Part shown: in pieces, positions 1-7,899 of the stretch
Layout: each line of letters starts with the position of its first letter
Numbering within the stretch: the first letter of the stretch is position 1
NCBI GenBank assembly: GCA_910583835.1
Contig: CAJTYM010000045.1
Span: 1-33,310 of the forward strand
Reading direction: 5' to 3'
Length of the DNA: 33,310 nt
DNA from: an uncultured Lachnospiraceae bacterium
GTDB taxonomy: Bacteria; Bacillota; Clostridia; Lachnospirales; Lachnospiraceae
Program-made: the position numbers and the translations under genes
The notes under the pieces: generated by a model
Databases searched by the model: none
Told to the model about the DNA's origin: nothing
What the model saw: the letters and a program-made list of their open reading frames with translations, nothing else

Positions 1-532
1 CAGTGACTTGTCGCCAGTTTCCTAACTTGACATTCGCTCCACGGAAAACCTGCCAATTTTGCGGCAGCAACCTCTCGCTTCTTCGCTATCATGCCACAGC
101 AGATATTAGTATAACGGATATTTCAAAAAAAAGCAAGTACTTTTTTAATTTTCCCGTTCAGCCAGCCGAAAGAAATTGGGAAAAATCGTGCTCGCACGAA
201 TTTTTCTCGATTCATTTCGGCTGGGAGAACGCCATTTTATGAGCAAAGTTAGCATTTGACCTGAGGGGGGACCCAACGAAGTTGGGGAGAGTCCTGAGGT
301 CTCCTGACATTTCTCAATAAGATAACGCAGCGAGAAAGCGCTGTAAGTTGCTAAGTGCCAGTGGCACTTGCTAAGCAACGACCGAAGCGAAGCGTAGAAC
401 TTTGCGAATGGCGTGGGCTGAACTGTTACCAGCCAGCCGAAAGAATTTAGGCTGAACTATATAAAAAATAGCAGGACGCAAGCCATACTGACTCACGCCC
501 CATCATTACTTCCACCTAAACAACTCTCTATA
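1..532. other. Non-coding, palindrome-rich segment
   Basis: No convincing gene is visible; the short open frames here lack ribosome sites and family resemblance. A long imperfect hairpin has outer arms CCAGCCGAAA at 162-171 and TTTCGGCTGG at 215-224 and inner arms CGTGC/GCACG at 187-198. The arm sequence AGCCAGCCGAAAGAA recurs at about 430-444. Smaller inverted repeats occur at about 271-286 (CCCAACGAAGTTGGG) and 333-365 (GTTGCTAAGTGCCA against TGGCACTTGCTAAGCAAC). It could be a decayed mobile element, a structured RNA or an intergenic repeat family; the sequence alone does not decide. Confidence 0.5.
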
Positions 533-1171
533 TTATTCTGCCTTAAAAGACTTCTCTGTCAGTACATTTCCATCCGGGTCAAGATAACGTACCGTAAAAG
601 TACATGCGCCCTCCTGTCCAACTGCAGTATCCAATGTCTTCACCTGTGCCTTAAACGTTCCCGCCTGGGCATCTACCGCAGCCGCTAAAGTATCACCGAT
701 ACCATCTGTAATCACGGAACTGTCCTCAATCTTAACCTCAACAATCATCTCATTTCCAACTGCGCTGACAGAAGCAGACATACCATCTGTCGCCATAGCC
801 TGAGTCATGCTGTCAAAAGCAGATTTTGCGCTTGGATCCTTAAACAGCTCCTCCAGGGTTGTACCAGTAGCAGCTGCGTCCGTTCCTGCTGCGTCCGTGC
901 CATCGGCAGCATCTGCCCCAGCTGCATCTGTGCCATCGGTATCAGCAGCGGCATCCGCTCCCGCCGCGTCCGCATTATCGGCTCCATCGGCTGCGTCTGT
1001 TCCAGCTGCATCTTTGTCATCAGCAGCATCTGCTCCGGCTGCCTCATCGCCTGCCGTAGCCTCCGTATCCGCTGCCTTATCTTCTTTGTCGGAGCCACCA
1101 CATGCGGTGACAGACAATGCCATTGCCATCATGGCTGCACATGCAAATAACTTTAACGTCTTTCTTTTCAT
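533..1171 (-). CDS. Secreted lipoprotein with Asp/Ala/Gly-rich linker and DUF4854-like domain
   Basis: Predicted lipoprotein of 212 residues. The N-terminus is a lipoprotein signal peptide: KRK, a hydrophobic stretch, then a lipobox ending VTACGG, so the mature protein should start at that cysteine and be membrane anchored. Roughly 80 residues of near-repetitive DAAG/TDAADG sequence follow, probably a disordered acidic linker. The C-terminal domain of about 105 residues begins TLEELFKDPSAKSAF and resembles DUF4854 domains of Lachnospiraceae, which have no known function. An earlier in-frame ATG at 1195 exists, but AGGAGG lies inside that extension, 8 bases before the ATG at 1171, so 1171 is chosen. 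The linker DNA is GC-rich and degenerate-repetitive and could vary in length between strains. Function is unknown. Confidence 0.85.
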   Translation of the reverse strand: MKRKTLKLFACAAMMAMALSVTACGGSDKEDKAADTEATAGDEAAGADAADDKDAAGTDAADGADNADAAGADAAADTDGTDAAGADAADGTDAAGTDAAATGTTLEELFKDPSAKSAFDSMTQAMATDGMSASVSAVGNEMIVEVKIEDSSVITDGIGDTLAAAVDAQAGTFKAQVKTLDTAVGQEGACTFTVRYLDPDGNVLTEKSFKAE

Positions 1172-1212
1172 TTTACTTTTCCTCCTTGTTTTCATAAATC
1201 TTCTTTGTTCCT

Positions 1213-1404
1213 TTATTCTTTTATTTTATCAATGTCTGTAAGATTAACGCCCGCTACATTTAAGATTGCCTTTAACGAAAGATACTCGTCTTTTAATTTG
1301 GCATATGTTTCTGTAGCGTTTTCCTTCCTGGCCAACATCATATATTCTTGTATTTTTTTGAAATCCTCAATAGCAGCTTTGGCTATTTCAAGACCATTTG
1401 GCAT
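1213..1404 (-). CDS. Small conserved-type hypothetical protein, 63 aa
   Basis: Short protein starting MPNGLEIAKAAIEDFKK, with no signal peptide or membrane segment and a charged, probably all-helical composition (KKIQEYMMLARKENATETYAKLKDEY). The start at 1404 is supported by a strong AGGAGGTGATTCAT ribosome site directly upstream; the longer open frame from 1437 begins before that site and is rejected. It lies upstream of the lipoprotein gene in the same direction, about 40 bases away, so the two may be co-transcribed. I do not recognise a family. It is kept because of the ribosome site and the compact fit between neighbours. Confidence 0.7.
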   Translation of the reverse strand: MPNGLEIAKAAIEDFKKIQEYMMLARKENATETYAKLKDEYLSLKAILNVAGVNLTDIDKIKE

Positions 1405-1461
1405 ATGAATCACCTCCTTATTGTAAAGACTGCACAAGCTAACTTAATGTTGACACCAAAT

Positions 1462-2460
1462 TTAAACAGACAGCAAACATTCATCTTTTTCCAATATATC
1501 TTTAATTTCTTCTATGGTTTTTCCCATTACATCAGCAATCTGTTCCAATGTGTAATTTTTTTCGTACATACTTCTGGCAATCCTAACCTCCGCCATCGTC
1601 TTACCCCTGGCTTCTCCTCGGGCTTCTCCTCGGGCTTCTCCTCGGGCTTCTCCTCGGGCTTCTCCTCTTTCTAGAATCCCCTGACTCAGATTACACATAA
1701 CATTCACATCCTCTCTTACCCTGTCATTTACCAGAATACCGTATTCCCCCTCCATGATTCCCAACTTCTTCTCGGCAGTTAAATCGGCTGACAGCAGTAC
1801 GCCCAACAACCGATGCAATTCATAATCTTTCTTTCCTTCCGGCAATTCGTTCGACAAGCCTATCAAAACTATATTTAATAAATCCAGCTTTCCCTTCCAC
1901 TGACAGGAACCTAGTAGCTTATCATCTGTCAGATGCACATAATCCATACTGTCTTCATCCATATTCATACAAATCCAGATAGAAAATACACGCTTTATGT
2001 CATTGTAATTCATCTTACTAAAATCTCTTTCTTTCTGGGAAGAGACAAGACGGCTTACATAAAAAATTGCCCTATTCAAAATATTGTAGTGTGTCGGTTC
2101 ATCTTTCTGTGCCTCCAGATTAATTATAATCTGCGAGATTCCGTCTTTCATCCTCACATAAAAGATGATGTCGAATCTGACAAGCCCCTCATTTATCTCA
2201 GCATTTTCCGTATTTATCCCTATAACGCGCCCCTCTTTTGCCGTATTTGTCAGTCCCGGCTCAATCGGAACTGCATCGATAAAAGGCTCTTTTTCAATAA
2301 AAGGCACCACTTCTTCCGGCCGCATTCCTTGAAATTCATCGACAGTTTTTACCAGTATATGCGCCAGTATCATTTTATTGCTCAGCAAGCGTTTTACCTT
2401 TTCATCATATTGAGCTTCCATATCTGCCGCATTTACCGCATTTTTTATCTCTGTGTTCAC
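1462..2460 (-). CDS. Rpn/PD-(D/E)XK nuclease family transposase-like protein with (GEAR)n repeat
   Basis: 332-residue protein resembling the PD-(D/E)XK nuclease family 'transposase'/Rpn proteins that are abundant in Lachnospiraceae. The likely catalytic core is the segment with RFDIIFYV followed by IIINLEAQKDE, the D and E-x-Q pattern of this superfamily. Near residues 264-284 there is a tandem GEAR repeat encoded by five 12-base units (1609-1668). A helix-turn-helix-like C-terminus follows (YTLEQIADVMGKTIEEIKDIL). The start is GTG at 2460, supported by GAGGAGAG about 6 bases upstream; the next in-frame ATG is later. Family members promote RecA-independent recombination or are thought to be mobile, but no terminal inverted repeats were found here. 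Whether it is active cannot be told from the sequence. Confidence 0.85.
   Translation of the reverse strand: MNTEIKNAVNAADMEAQYDEKVKRLLSNKMILAHILVKTVDEFQGMRPEEVVPFIEKEPFIDAVPIEPGLTNTAKEGRVIGINTENAEINEGLVRFDIIFYVRMKDGISQIIINLEAQKDEPTHYNILNRAIFYVSRLVSSQKERDFSKMNYNDIKRVFSIWICMNMDEDSMDYVHLTDDKLLGSCQWKGKLDLLNIVLIGLSNELPEGKKDYELHRLLGVLLSADLTAEKKLGIMEGEYGILVNDRVREDVNVMCNLSQGILERGEARGEARGEARGEARGEARGKTMAEVRIARSMYEKNYTLEQIADVMGKTIEEIKDILEKDECLLSV
1609..1668 (-). repeat. Five tandem 12-bp units encoding GEAR
   Basis: Five head-to-tail copies of GGCTTCTCCTCG on the + strand (the last ends in T), coding for GEAR on the minus strand. The unit is four codons, so copy-number changes keep the reading frame. 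Confidence 0.95.
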
Positions 2461-2582
2461 AGCTACTCTCCTCGTGCATCCTATATGGTTAATGACCAGA
2501 CAGCCTTAAAACTATTTTACCCCAGTCCTCGCCTAAATTCAACAGGAATCTGGCAGCCACCATGGAAACCCCAACATTTTCC

Positions 2583-3971
2583 TTACTCCCTTCCTTCCGG
2601 CAAAGGCTTGATAATCTTCTTATAGATACTTACCAGGCAGAGCACAGACACCAGAAGGGACATGGTCTCTGCAATCGGGAAAGCCCACCATACCGCATCA
2701 AGACCGCCTATCCTCGCCAGGATATATGCCGCCGGCACTAATACCACCAACTGCCTCATAATGGAGACAATCATACTGTAGACCGCTTTGCCCAACGCCT
2801 GGAAAATAGTTCCGGCAATGATACAGAACCAGGCAATCAGAAAATGAAAACCGATAATCCGCAGCGCCTGACAACCAATATCCATCATTTCATCCGAAGC
2901 ATCAAACATGCGCAGAAGAACCTGCGGGAAAAGTTCAAAGCCCGCAAAGCCAAACAGCAGCAGTCCAAACGCAATGCCCATGCTTATCTTGATAGTCTTA
3001 ATCATACGCTTTCTCTGCTGCGCACCGTAACTGTAGGCAATAATCGGCGTAATGCCATTGTTAAGCCCAAAGACCGGCATAAAGAAGAAACTCTGAAGCT
3101 TGAAATACACCCCAAAAACTGCCGCCGCTGTGGAAGAAAAGTCTATCAGTATCTTATTCATGCAGTATGTCATGACAGAACCAATGGACTGCATTATGAT
3201 AGAAGGAACACCTACCATATAAATGCTGCCAATTAACGTCCCGCTCAGACGGAATCCTTTCAGGGACAAATCCACCTCATGGTTAAACTTCATATTGCAG
3301 GCACAGGCAACGATTGCCGCCACGCATTGACCGATAACGGTTGCCACAGCCGCACCTGCGACCCCCATCTTGGGAAGTCCCAGCCAACCGAATATAAGGA
3401 TGGGGTCTAAAATAATATTCGTGACAGCTCCTGACAGCTGCGATACCATGCTGAAAACCGTCTTACCGGTAGAAGTCAAAAGCCTCTCAAAGAAGAATTG
3501 TCCAAATATTCCCAGAGAAAAAATCATCACAATGCTCAGATACTGCACACCCATGTCAAAAATTTCCGGCGAACTTCCTTTTAACTGGCTTGTATAAAAC
3601 GGCTTTACGGCAACGAAGCCCAATACCAGAAACAGAAGATAACTCAATATATATAAAAATCCTCCGTTTAGCGCCGTGGCATTCGCCTTCTTAAAATTCT
3701 TCTCGCCCAGTGATTTGGAAAGGATTGCATTGATTCCCACGCCAGTACCAGCCCCCACCGCAATTACCAACGTCTGCAGCGGAAACGCAAGGGACACTGC
3801 CGTCAGCGCATCTTCCGACACCCTCGCCACAAAAATACTGTCCACAATATTATAGAGTGCCTGCACCAGCATGGAAACCATCATCGGGAATGACATATTC
3901 CACACCAACTTGTTAACTGGCATGACGCCCATCTTATTTTCCTGAATTTGTTCTGTATTTTTACTGTTCAT
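2583..3971 (-). CDS. MATE family efflux transporter
   Basis: 462-residue polytopic membrane protein of the MATE (multi antimicrobial extrusion) family, which exports drugs or metabolites in exchange for sodium or protons. Typical features are an N-terminal FPMMVSMLVQALYNIVDSIF segment, a second half starting near GVPSIIMQSIGSV, about 12 hydrophobic segments in two bundles of six, and a PIIAYSYGAQ motif in the second half. Length is normal. The annotated start at 3971 follows AAGGAGG by 7 bases; the longer frame from 4103 runs back through the promoter and the upstream terminator and is rejected. A near-consensus promoter (4012-4040) drives it. The substrate cannot be inferred; the neighbours are unrelated. 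Confidence 0.93.
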   Translation of the reverse strand: MNSKNTEQIQENKMGVMPVNKLVWNMSFPMMVSMLVQALYNIVDSIFVARVSEDALTAVSLAFPLQTLVIAVGAGTGVGINAILSKSLGEKNFKKANATALNGGFLYILSYLLFLVLGFVAVKPFYTSQLKGSSPEIFDMGVQYLSIVMIFSLGIFGQFFFERLLTSTGKTVFSMVSQLSGAVTNIILDPILIFGWLGLPKMGVAGAAVATVIGQCVAAIVACACNMKFNHEVDLSLKGFRLSGTLIGSIYMVGVPSIIMQSIGSVMTYCMNKILIDFSSTAAAVFGVYFKLQSFFFMPVFGLNNGITPIIAYSYGAQQRKRMIKTIKISMGIAFGLLLFGFAGFELFPQVLLRMFDASDEMMDIGCQALRIIGFHFLIAWFCIIAGTIFQALGKAVYSMIVSIMRQLVVLVPAAYILARIGGLDAVWWAFPIAETMSLLVSVLCLVSIYKKIIKPLPEGRE

Positions 3972-4011
3972 TTTATCCCTCCTTCGCAGATAGCTTTTGA
4001 GCAACAGTCCT

Positions 4012-4040
4012 ATTATAGCCCCGGCGGGGAGCGAAGTCAA
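4012..4040 (-). promoter_or_regulatory. Promoter of the MATE gene with palindromic spacer
   Basis: On the minus strand TTGACT (4035-4040) and TATAAT (4012-4017) are separated by exactly 17 bases. The spacer contains the perfect inverted repeat CCCCGGCGGGG (4019-4029), placed where a repressor or MerR-type activator could act. The MATE ribosome site follows about 30 bases downstream. Confidence 0.8.
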
Positions 4041-4059
4041 CAAGGAATCAATATTCCCC

Positions 4060-4101
4060 TCAAAAACAAACTGCGCCCGCATGGTCTTTCGACCACCGGG
4101 C
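4060..4101 (-). terminator. Rho-independent terminator of the LamG/Ig surface protein gene
   Basis: On the minus strand the arms GCCCGGTGGTC and GACCATGCGGGC pair around a GAAA loop (4075-4101), followed by a T-rich run (about 4062-4070). It lies just after the stop of the surface protein gene and separates it from the MATE promoter. Confidence 0.65.
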
Positions 4102-4128
4102 ACAGCCTGTATATGGATGATAGTTAGA

Positions 4129-6216
4129 TTATTTTACCTTAACTGTAATGGTCTTTGACCCCTTTCCACTGGTAATCTTAACCTTAACAGTACCTTTTTT
4201 CTTGCCTTTGATGGTAAGCTTGCCTTTCTTGAATGTTACAGTAGCAATCTTCTTCTGCTTCTTGGACAGCTTGCCAATCGTGATACCGGAATTCTTGGGG
4301 CTTACGCTGACAGTCAGCTTCACGCTCTTCTTCCTCTTCACGTCAACTTTCTTAACAGATTTCTTACCCTTCTTAACCGTAATGGTAGGATTCTTAACAG
4401 TAACGTTAACGCTCTTGGAAATGCCATTAGCCGTAGCTGTGATTGTTGCCTTACCAGCCTTAACAGCAGTAATCTTACCATTATTGTCTACCTTGGCAAT
4501 CTTATCATTGCTGGACTTCCATGTTACAGCCTTATTTGCTCCCGCAACAGTAGCCTTAACCGTAGCTGTCTTAGAAGCCTTACCTGTATACAATGTAACG
4601 TTTGATTTATCCAAACTCAGGTTCGCTGCTTCCGTAATGGTAAAGTTCCTATTTACAGAACCGGCATATTTATCACCTTTGAATGTAATGGTAGCCGTAG
4701 CTGTACCCACCTTGTTGTTATTAGCATAGGTTACGGTATAATTGCTGGCTGCAATTGCAACGCCCTTGCTGTCCCTTACGGTTACTGCAGGTGTAATTGC
4801 CTTACCAGCGTAAGCGAAGCTGTTTCCTGCCAGGGTGATGTTGCTTGCCTTATTGATTATCTCTGTCGTAGTTTCCTGGCAAACACTGCACACTGTCCTA
4901 ATCACACCGTCTGCACTGGCAGTTGCTTTCGTGATAGTGGTTGTATAAGAATGGGGCAGCTTATCAATTTCAAGCTGAGGCCTAGTGGTTTCCTCTATCG
5001 CTCCATCATCCCCACTCACCACACGCTGACCATAACCATTACAACGAGAACATCTATAATGCGCCTTCATGCCTTTTTTTGCACAAGTAGCTTCTGTCGC
5101 AGCAACAAGTTCGCCATAGCTATGGCCTAACGCCGGGATTACCTCCATCGGTGCCTGCCCACACGTTGTACACACTGGCAAACGTTTCACTCCGGGAGTT
5201 GTACATGTTGGCTCAGTTACCACAACCGCTTCTCCCTCTCCAGGTGTATGTATATGCTCTGAAGACTTTGCCTCTAACTTAATGTTGTCCATAAGACCCA
5301 CATAGCCCTCATTGCCTGTCACAACACCTTTACCGAGACGAAGCTGCCCATCTTTTAGAGCCTTAAAGACATCCGCCATGTAGCCATTCGTATCCTGATA
5401 AGACACAATCGGCACACCGTCAATAGCAATTGTCAACCCATCCAAAGTGTAGATAAATTCAAGATGATACCATTTGTGAGCATTTTCTGCCCCCTTATCC
5501 CCTACAAAATAATTCCAGTTATAATTTCCTTTGTTCTCATGAATCCAGTTGGGATTATTTGCATCAGCGGCATCACCTGCCGGAAAAGCCATCCATGATA
5601 CCCCATCAGCATTTTTTTTCATCTCGCTGTCAAGACCTGCGGAAAAACCTATCGTTCCCACAAAAGCATTCTTCACTGCTCCAAACGTACCAATGCCAAA
5701 AATATAATTCCAGTCAGTGCTCTGCTGGTCGGGATAGATATCACAGGAAAGTGTAAACCCTTGCGTAAAATCATATTTTGCAAGAGCGCCTGTTACAGTT
5801 GTAATCCAAGACTGACCAGTTTCTGCATTAGTTACAGGGTCTGGATTGGGGAATCTGAATACCTTTCCATGACCGCCATCATCGCCAGTAACCGTATCAC
5901 TTGTTGCCGGCTGACCGTCTGCTCCTGTAATAATCGGAGCGTCAACGATTTCAACACCATCGTTGGTAAAGCTGATTCCATTTTCCTCATAACCCTTGCT
6001 GTCCGCCGTCATTGTGCCATCAGCGCCAAATGTCAATCCATCCGTTGGGGTTGTCACTTCGCGGGTACTGCCTATTGTACCTTCTGCTACCGTGCCTGCT
6101 CCGTTATCTGCTGCCGGATCCCCTGTAGCGGCGGAAACTGAGGTACCGTTTCCGACTACCAAGGCAGCAGAGAGAACCAAAGCAAGTACTTGTTTCCATA
6201 CTTTGTCCTTTCTCAT
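4129..6216 (-). CDS. Secreted surface protein: LamG-like domain, Cys-pair motifs, BIG2 and lysine-rich tail
   Basis: 695-residue secreted protein. The N-terminus is a signal peptide (MRKDKVWKQVLALVLSAALV, cleavage likely after VSA). Residues about 135-318 look like a concanavalin/LamG-type sugar- or protein-binding domain (DFTQGFTLSCDIYPDQQ, LDNI-type ending). Cysteine-pair motifs follow (CTTCG, CSRC, CSVC, about 338-446), then an Ig-like domain with FAYAGKAITPAVTV (about 459-528), a BIG2 domain with AVTWKSSNDKIAKVD (about 532-607), and a very basic Ig-like tail rich in KKGK (about 610-695). There is no LPXTG motif or transmembrane end, so retention may rely on the basic tail. The start at 6216 follows AAGGAGG; the longer frame from 6303 lacks a site. 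It shares BIG2 and tail style with the 2,111-residue protein at 11438-17773. Binding partner unknown. Confidence 0.85.
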   Translation of the reverse strand: MRKDKVWKQVLALVLSAALVVGNGTSVSAATGDPAADNGAGTVAEGTIGSTREVTTPTDGLTFGADGTMTADSKGYEENGISFTNDGVEIVDAPIITGADGQPATSDTVTGDDGGHGKVFRFPNPDPVTNAETGQSWITTVTGALAKYDFTQGFTLSCDIYPDQQSTDWNYIFGIGTFGAVKNAFVGTIGFSAGLDSEMKKNADGVSWMAFPAGDAADANNPNWIHENKGNYNWNYFVGDKGAENAHKWYHLEFIYTLDGLTIAIDGVPIVSYQDTNGYMADVFKALKDGQLRLGKGVVTGNEGYVGLMDNIKLEAKSSEHIHTPGEGEAVVVTEPTCTTPGVKRLPVCTTCGQAPMEVIPALGHSYGELVAATEATCAKKGMKAHYRCSRCNGYGQRVVSGDDGAIEETTRPQLEIDKLPHSYTTTITKATASADGVIRTVCSVCQETTTEIINKASNITLAGNSFAYAGKAITPAVTVRDSKGVAIAASNYTVTYANNNKVGTATATITFKGDKYAGSVNRNFTITEAANLSLDKSNVTLYTGKASKTATVKATVAGANKAVTWKSSNDKIAKVDNNGKITAVKAGKATITATANGISKSVNVTVKNPTITVKKGKKSVKKVDVKRKKSVKLTVSVSPKNSGITIGKLSKKQKKIATVTFKKGKLTIKGKKKGTVKVKITSGKGSKTITVKVK

Positions 6217-6309
6217 TAAAAAAATGCCTCCTTTATGTATTAAAATTTTATCACTTGCATTATAGCAGATAAAATAAAAAAGTGGTATGTCAAAATCTAC
6301 CAATAGTTA

Positions 6310-7713
6310 TCAACATAATATGCATTTTATTAACATTTTGACCACTTTTGGTATTTCTGAGGCGGAAAGCCCGGAATAGTTGATAACAAACGTATGGGTC
6401 GGAATATCCGATGCCGGTTTACAATAATACTCCGCCAGGCTGGAAAGGCGGATACCACACTGCTCCGCCCTCTGCAAAAGTTCCTCATCCGATAGTCCGG
6501 TATCAATATAAAGCAGAAAATGCAGCCCGGCATCTTCCTCCGTTATTTTACAGCAGGAAGCCAGGGGGCTTTTGCGGATACCAGTCATCAGTTCATCGCG
6601 GATTCGGCGGTAATGTGTGCGCATACGATTGATATGCTTCTCAAAATAACCGTCCTCCATGAACCTTGCCAGGGTATACTGTTCAAAATTAGATACCGTG
6701 CAGGAATAGAACGACAGCCTCTTGGCAAATTCTTCCAGCAGGTGATGGGGCAACACCATGTAACTGATGCGAATCGTGGATGCCAGCGATTTGGTAAATG
6801 TATTCATATAGATGACTCGCTCAGACCTGTCAATTCCCCGCAGCGTGGGAATCGGCTTTCCGGCAAGGCGAAACTCCGAATCATAGTCATCCTCTATGAT
6901 ATAACGTCCGCTGCTGCGGGTTGCCCAGCCGAGAAGCTCATAGCGCTTGCCAATCGGGGTCACAGTTCCCGTAGGAAAATGGTGGGCTGGCGATATATGC
7001 GCTACATGAGCGCCGGATTCTTCCAGTTTCCCGACATCCATGCCCTCTTTGTCCACCGGAATAAAACAATGCTTTACTCCATTGCTTTCATAGATTTTGG
7101 CTATCTTATGGTAACCAGGGTTTTCCACGGCATAAATTTTATCACGCCCCAAAAGCTGAATAAGCAGACCATATAGGTATTCCGTTCCCGCCCCGATGAT
7201 AATCTGTTCCGCCGATACTTCCATATCGCGGAATTCTTTCAGATGATTGCTGATAGCACGGCGCAATTCCCAAATGCCGCCCCACGGCGGAGTCTCCAGC
7301 AGTTCCTCATGGCAATTCAAAAGCGTCTCCCGCAAAAGCTTTGACCAGATGGAGAATGGGAACTGTTCAGGGTGGATGCGGTTGCTGACAAAATCCGCCA
7401 CATACTGCTTATGCAGAATTTCCTGCTCTGCCAAATCTGTACGCGCTGCCTGGGAAGAAGGGATAAGGTCAGAAATCTCCCTGACATAAAATCCTTTCTT
7501 GGAAATGGAATAGATATACCCTTCCGCCTGCAATTGTGCATAGGCATTTTCTACAGTAATATTGCTCACCCCCAGGTTTTTGGCAAAACTCCGCTTGGAG
7601 GGCAGTTTCGTACCGGCAGGAAGCTGCCCTGATAAAATATCTTTTTTAATACATAGGTACAGATGATGGTACAGACTGTCTGACCCTATATCTGTAAATG
7701 AATATGTTAACAT
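6310..7713 (-). CDS. pdxR: MocR/PdxR-type GntR regulator with aminotransferase-like domain
   Basis: 467-residue MocR-family regulator. Residues about 10-75 form a GntR winged helix (LPSKRSFAKNLGVSNITVENAYAQL), followed by a linker and a fold-type I aminotransferase-like domain that binds PLP as an effector (GAGTEYLYGLL, ENPGYHKI, EDDYDSEFR, MNTFTKSLAS with the likely PLP lysine in TKS). It is divergent from pdxS-pdxT, as expected of PdxR, the vitamin B6 regulator that senses PLP. The intergenic region carries a CTGACTA(T) direct repeat that is a candidate operator. The ATG at 7713 has a GGAGTG site at rather long spacing (about 13 bases). Length is normal for the family. Known PdxR proteins activate pdxST when PLP is low; that role is inferred here from context. 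Confidence 0.9.
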   Translation of the reverse strand: MLTYSFTDIGSDSLYHHLYLCIKKDILSGQLPAGTKLPSKRSFAKNLGVSNITVENAYAQLQAEGYIYSISKKGFYVREISDLIPSSQAARTDLAEQEILHKQYVADFVSNRIHPEQFPFSIWSKLLRETLLNCHEELLETPPWGGIWELRRAISNHLKEFRDMEVSAEQIIIGAGTEYLYGLLIQLLGRDKIYAVENPGYHKIAKIYESNGVKHCFIPVDKEGMDVGKLEESGAHVAHISPAHHFPTGTVTPIGKRYELLGWATRSSGRYIIEDDYDSEFRLAGKPIPTLRGIDRSERVIYMNTFTKSLASTIRISYMVLPHHLLEEFAKRLSFYSCTVSNFEQYTLARFMEDGYFEKHINRMRTHYRRIRDELMTGIRKSPLASCCKITEEDAGLHFLLYIDTGLSDEELLQRAEQCGIRLSSLAEYYCKPASDIPTHTFVINYSGLSASEIPKVVKMLIKCILC

Positions 7714-7732
7714 TTCTGTAAAATCACTCCAT

Positions 7733-7791
7733 TCTGACTATGCTGACTATATTTAAATTGATTATTTTAACATGACCAGAAATAGTATAAA
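7733..7791 (+). promoter_or_regulatory. pdxR-pdxS divergent control region with CTGACTAT direct repeat
   Basis: The 186-base divergent gap holds two direct copies of CTGACTA(T), at 7734-7740 and 7743-7750, nine bases apart. A weak promoter towards pdxS may be TTGATT (7758-7763) with TAGTAT (7783-7788), but the 19-base spacing is suboptimal, consistent with an activator-dependent promoter. Direct repeats are the usual operator form for MocR/PdxR proteins, so these copies are the best candidate site. Confidence 0.45.
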
Positions 7792-7899
7792 GTATTGGCA
7801 GGTTGTTTGTAAACAGCAAATTGTGCATTTTTTCTATCCGTCAAGAAACGCAGGACAGAAAAACATAGCCACTAAATTTTATCAGAAAAGAGGATTACC

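Noticed and set aside
807..1241. Plus-strand Ala/Ser-rich open frame
   Set aside because: It is the antisense of the Asp/Ala repeat linker of the lipoprotein; composition bias opens the frame and no ribosome site exists.
1609..1668. Possible CRISPR-like array
   Set aside because: Units are 12 bases with no spacers, inside a coding region.
1348..1674. Plus-strand frame ending in GFSS repeats
   Set aside because: Antisense of the GEAR repeat and the neighbouring small gene; no ribosome site.
4148..4729. Hydrophobic plus-strand frame of 193 residues
   Set aside because: Mirror of the lysine-rich tail of the surface protein; AAG codons read as CTT leucine/phenylalanine-rich sequence.
6259..6293. 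TTGACA and TATAAT boxes upstream of the LamG surface gene
   Set aside because: They are 23 bases apart, too far for a normal promoter; only the -10 box may be real.
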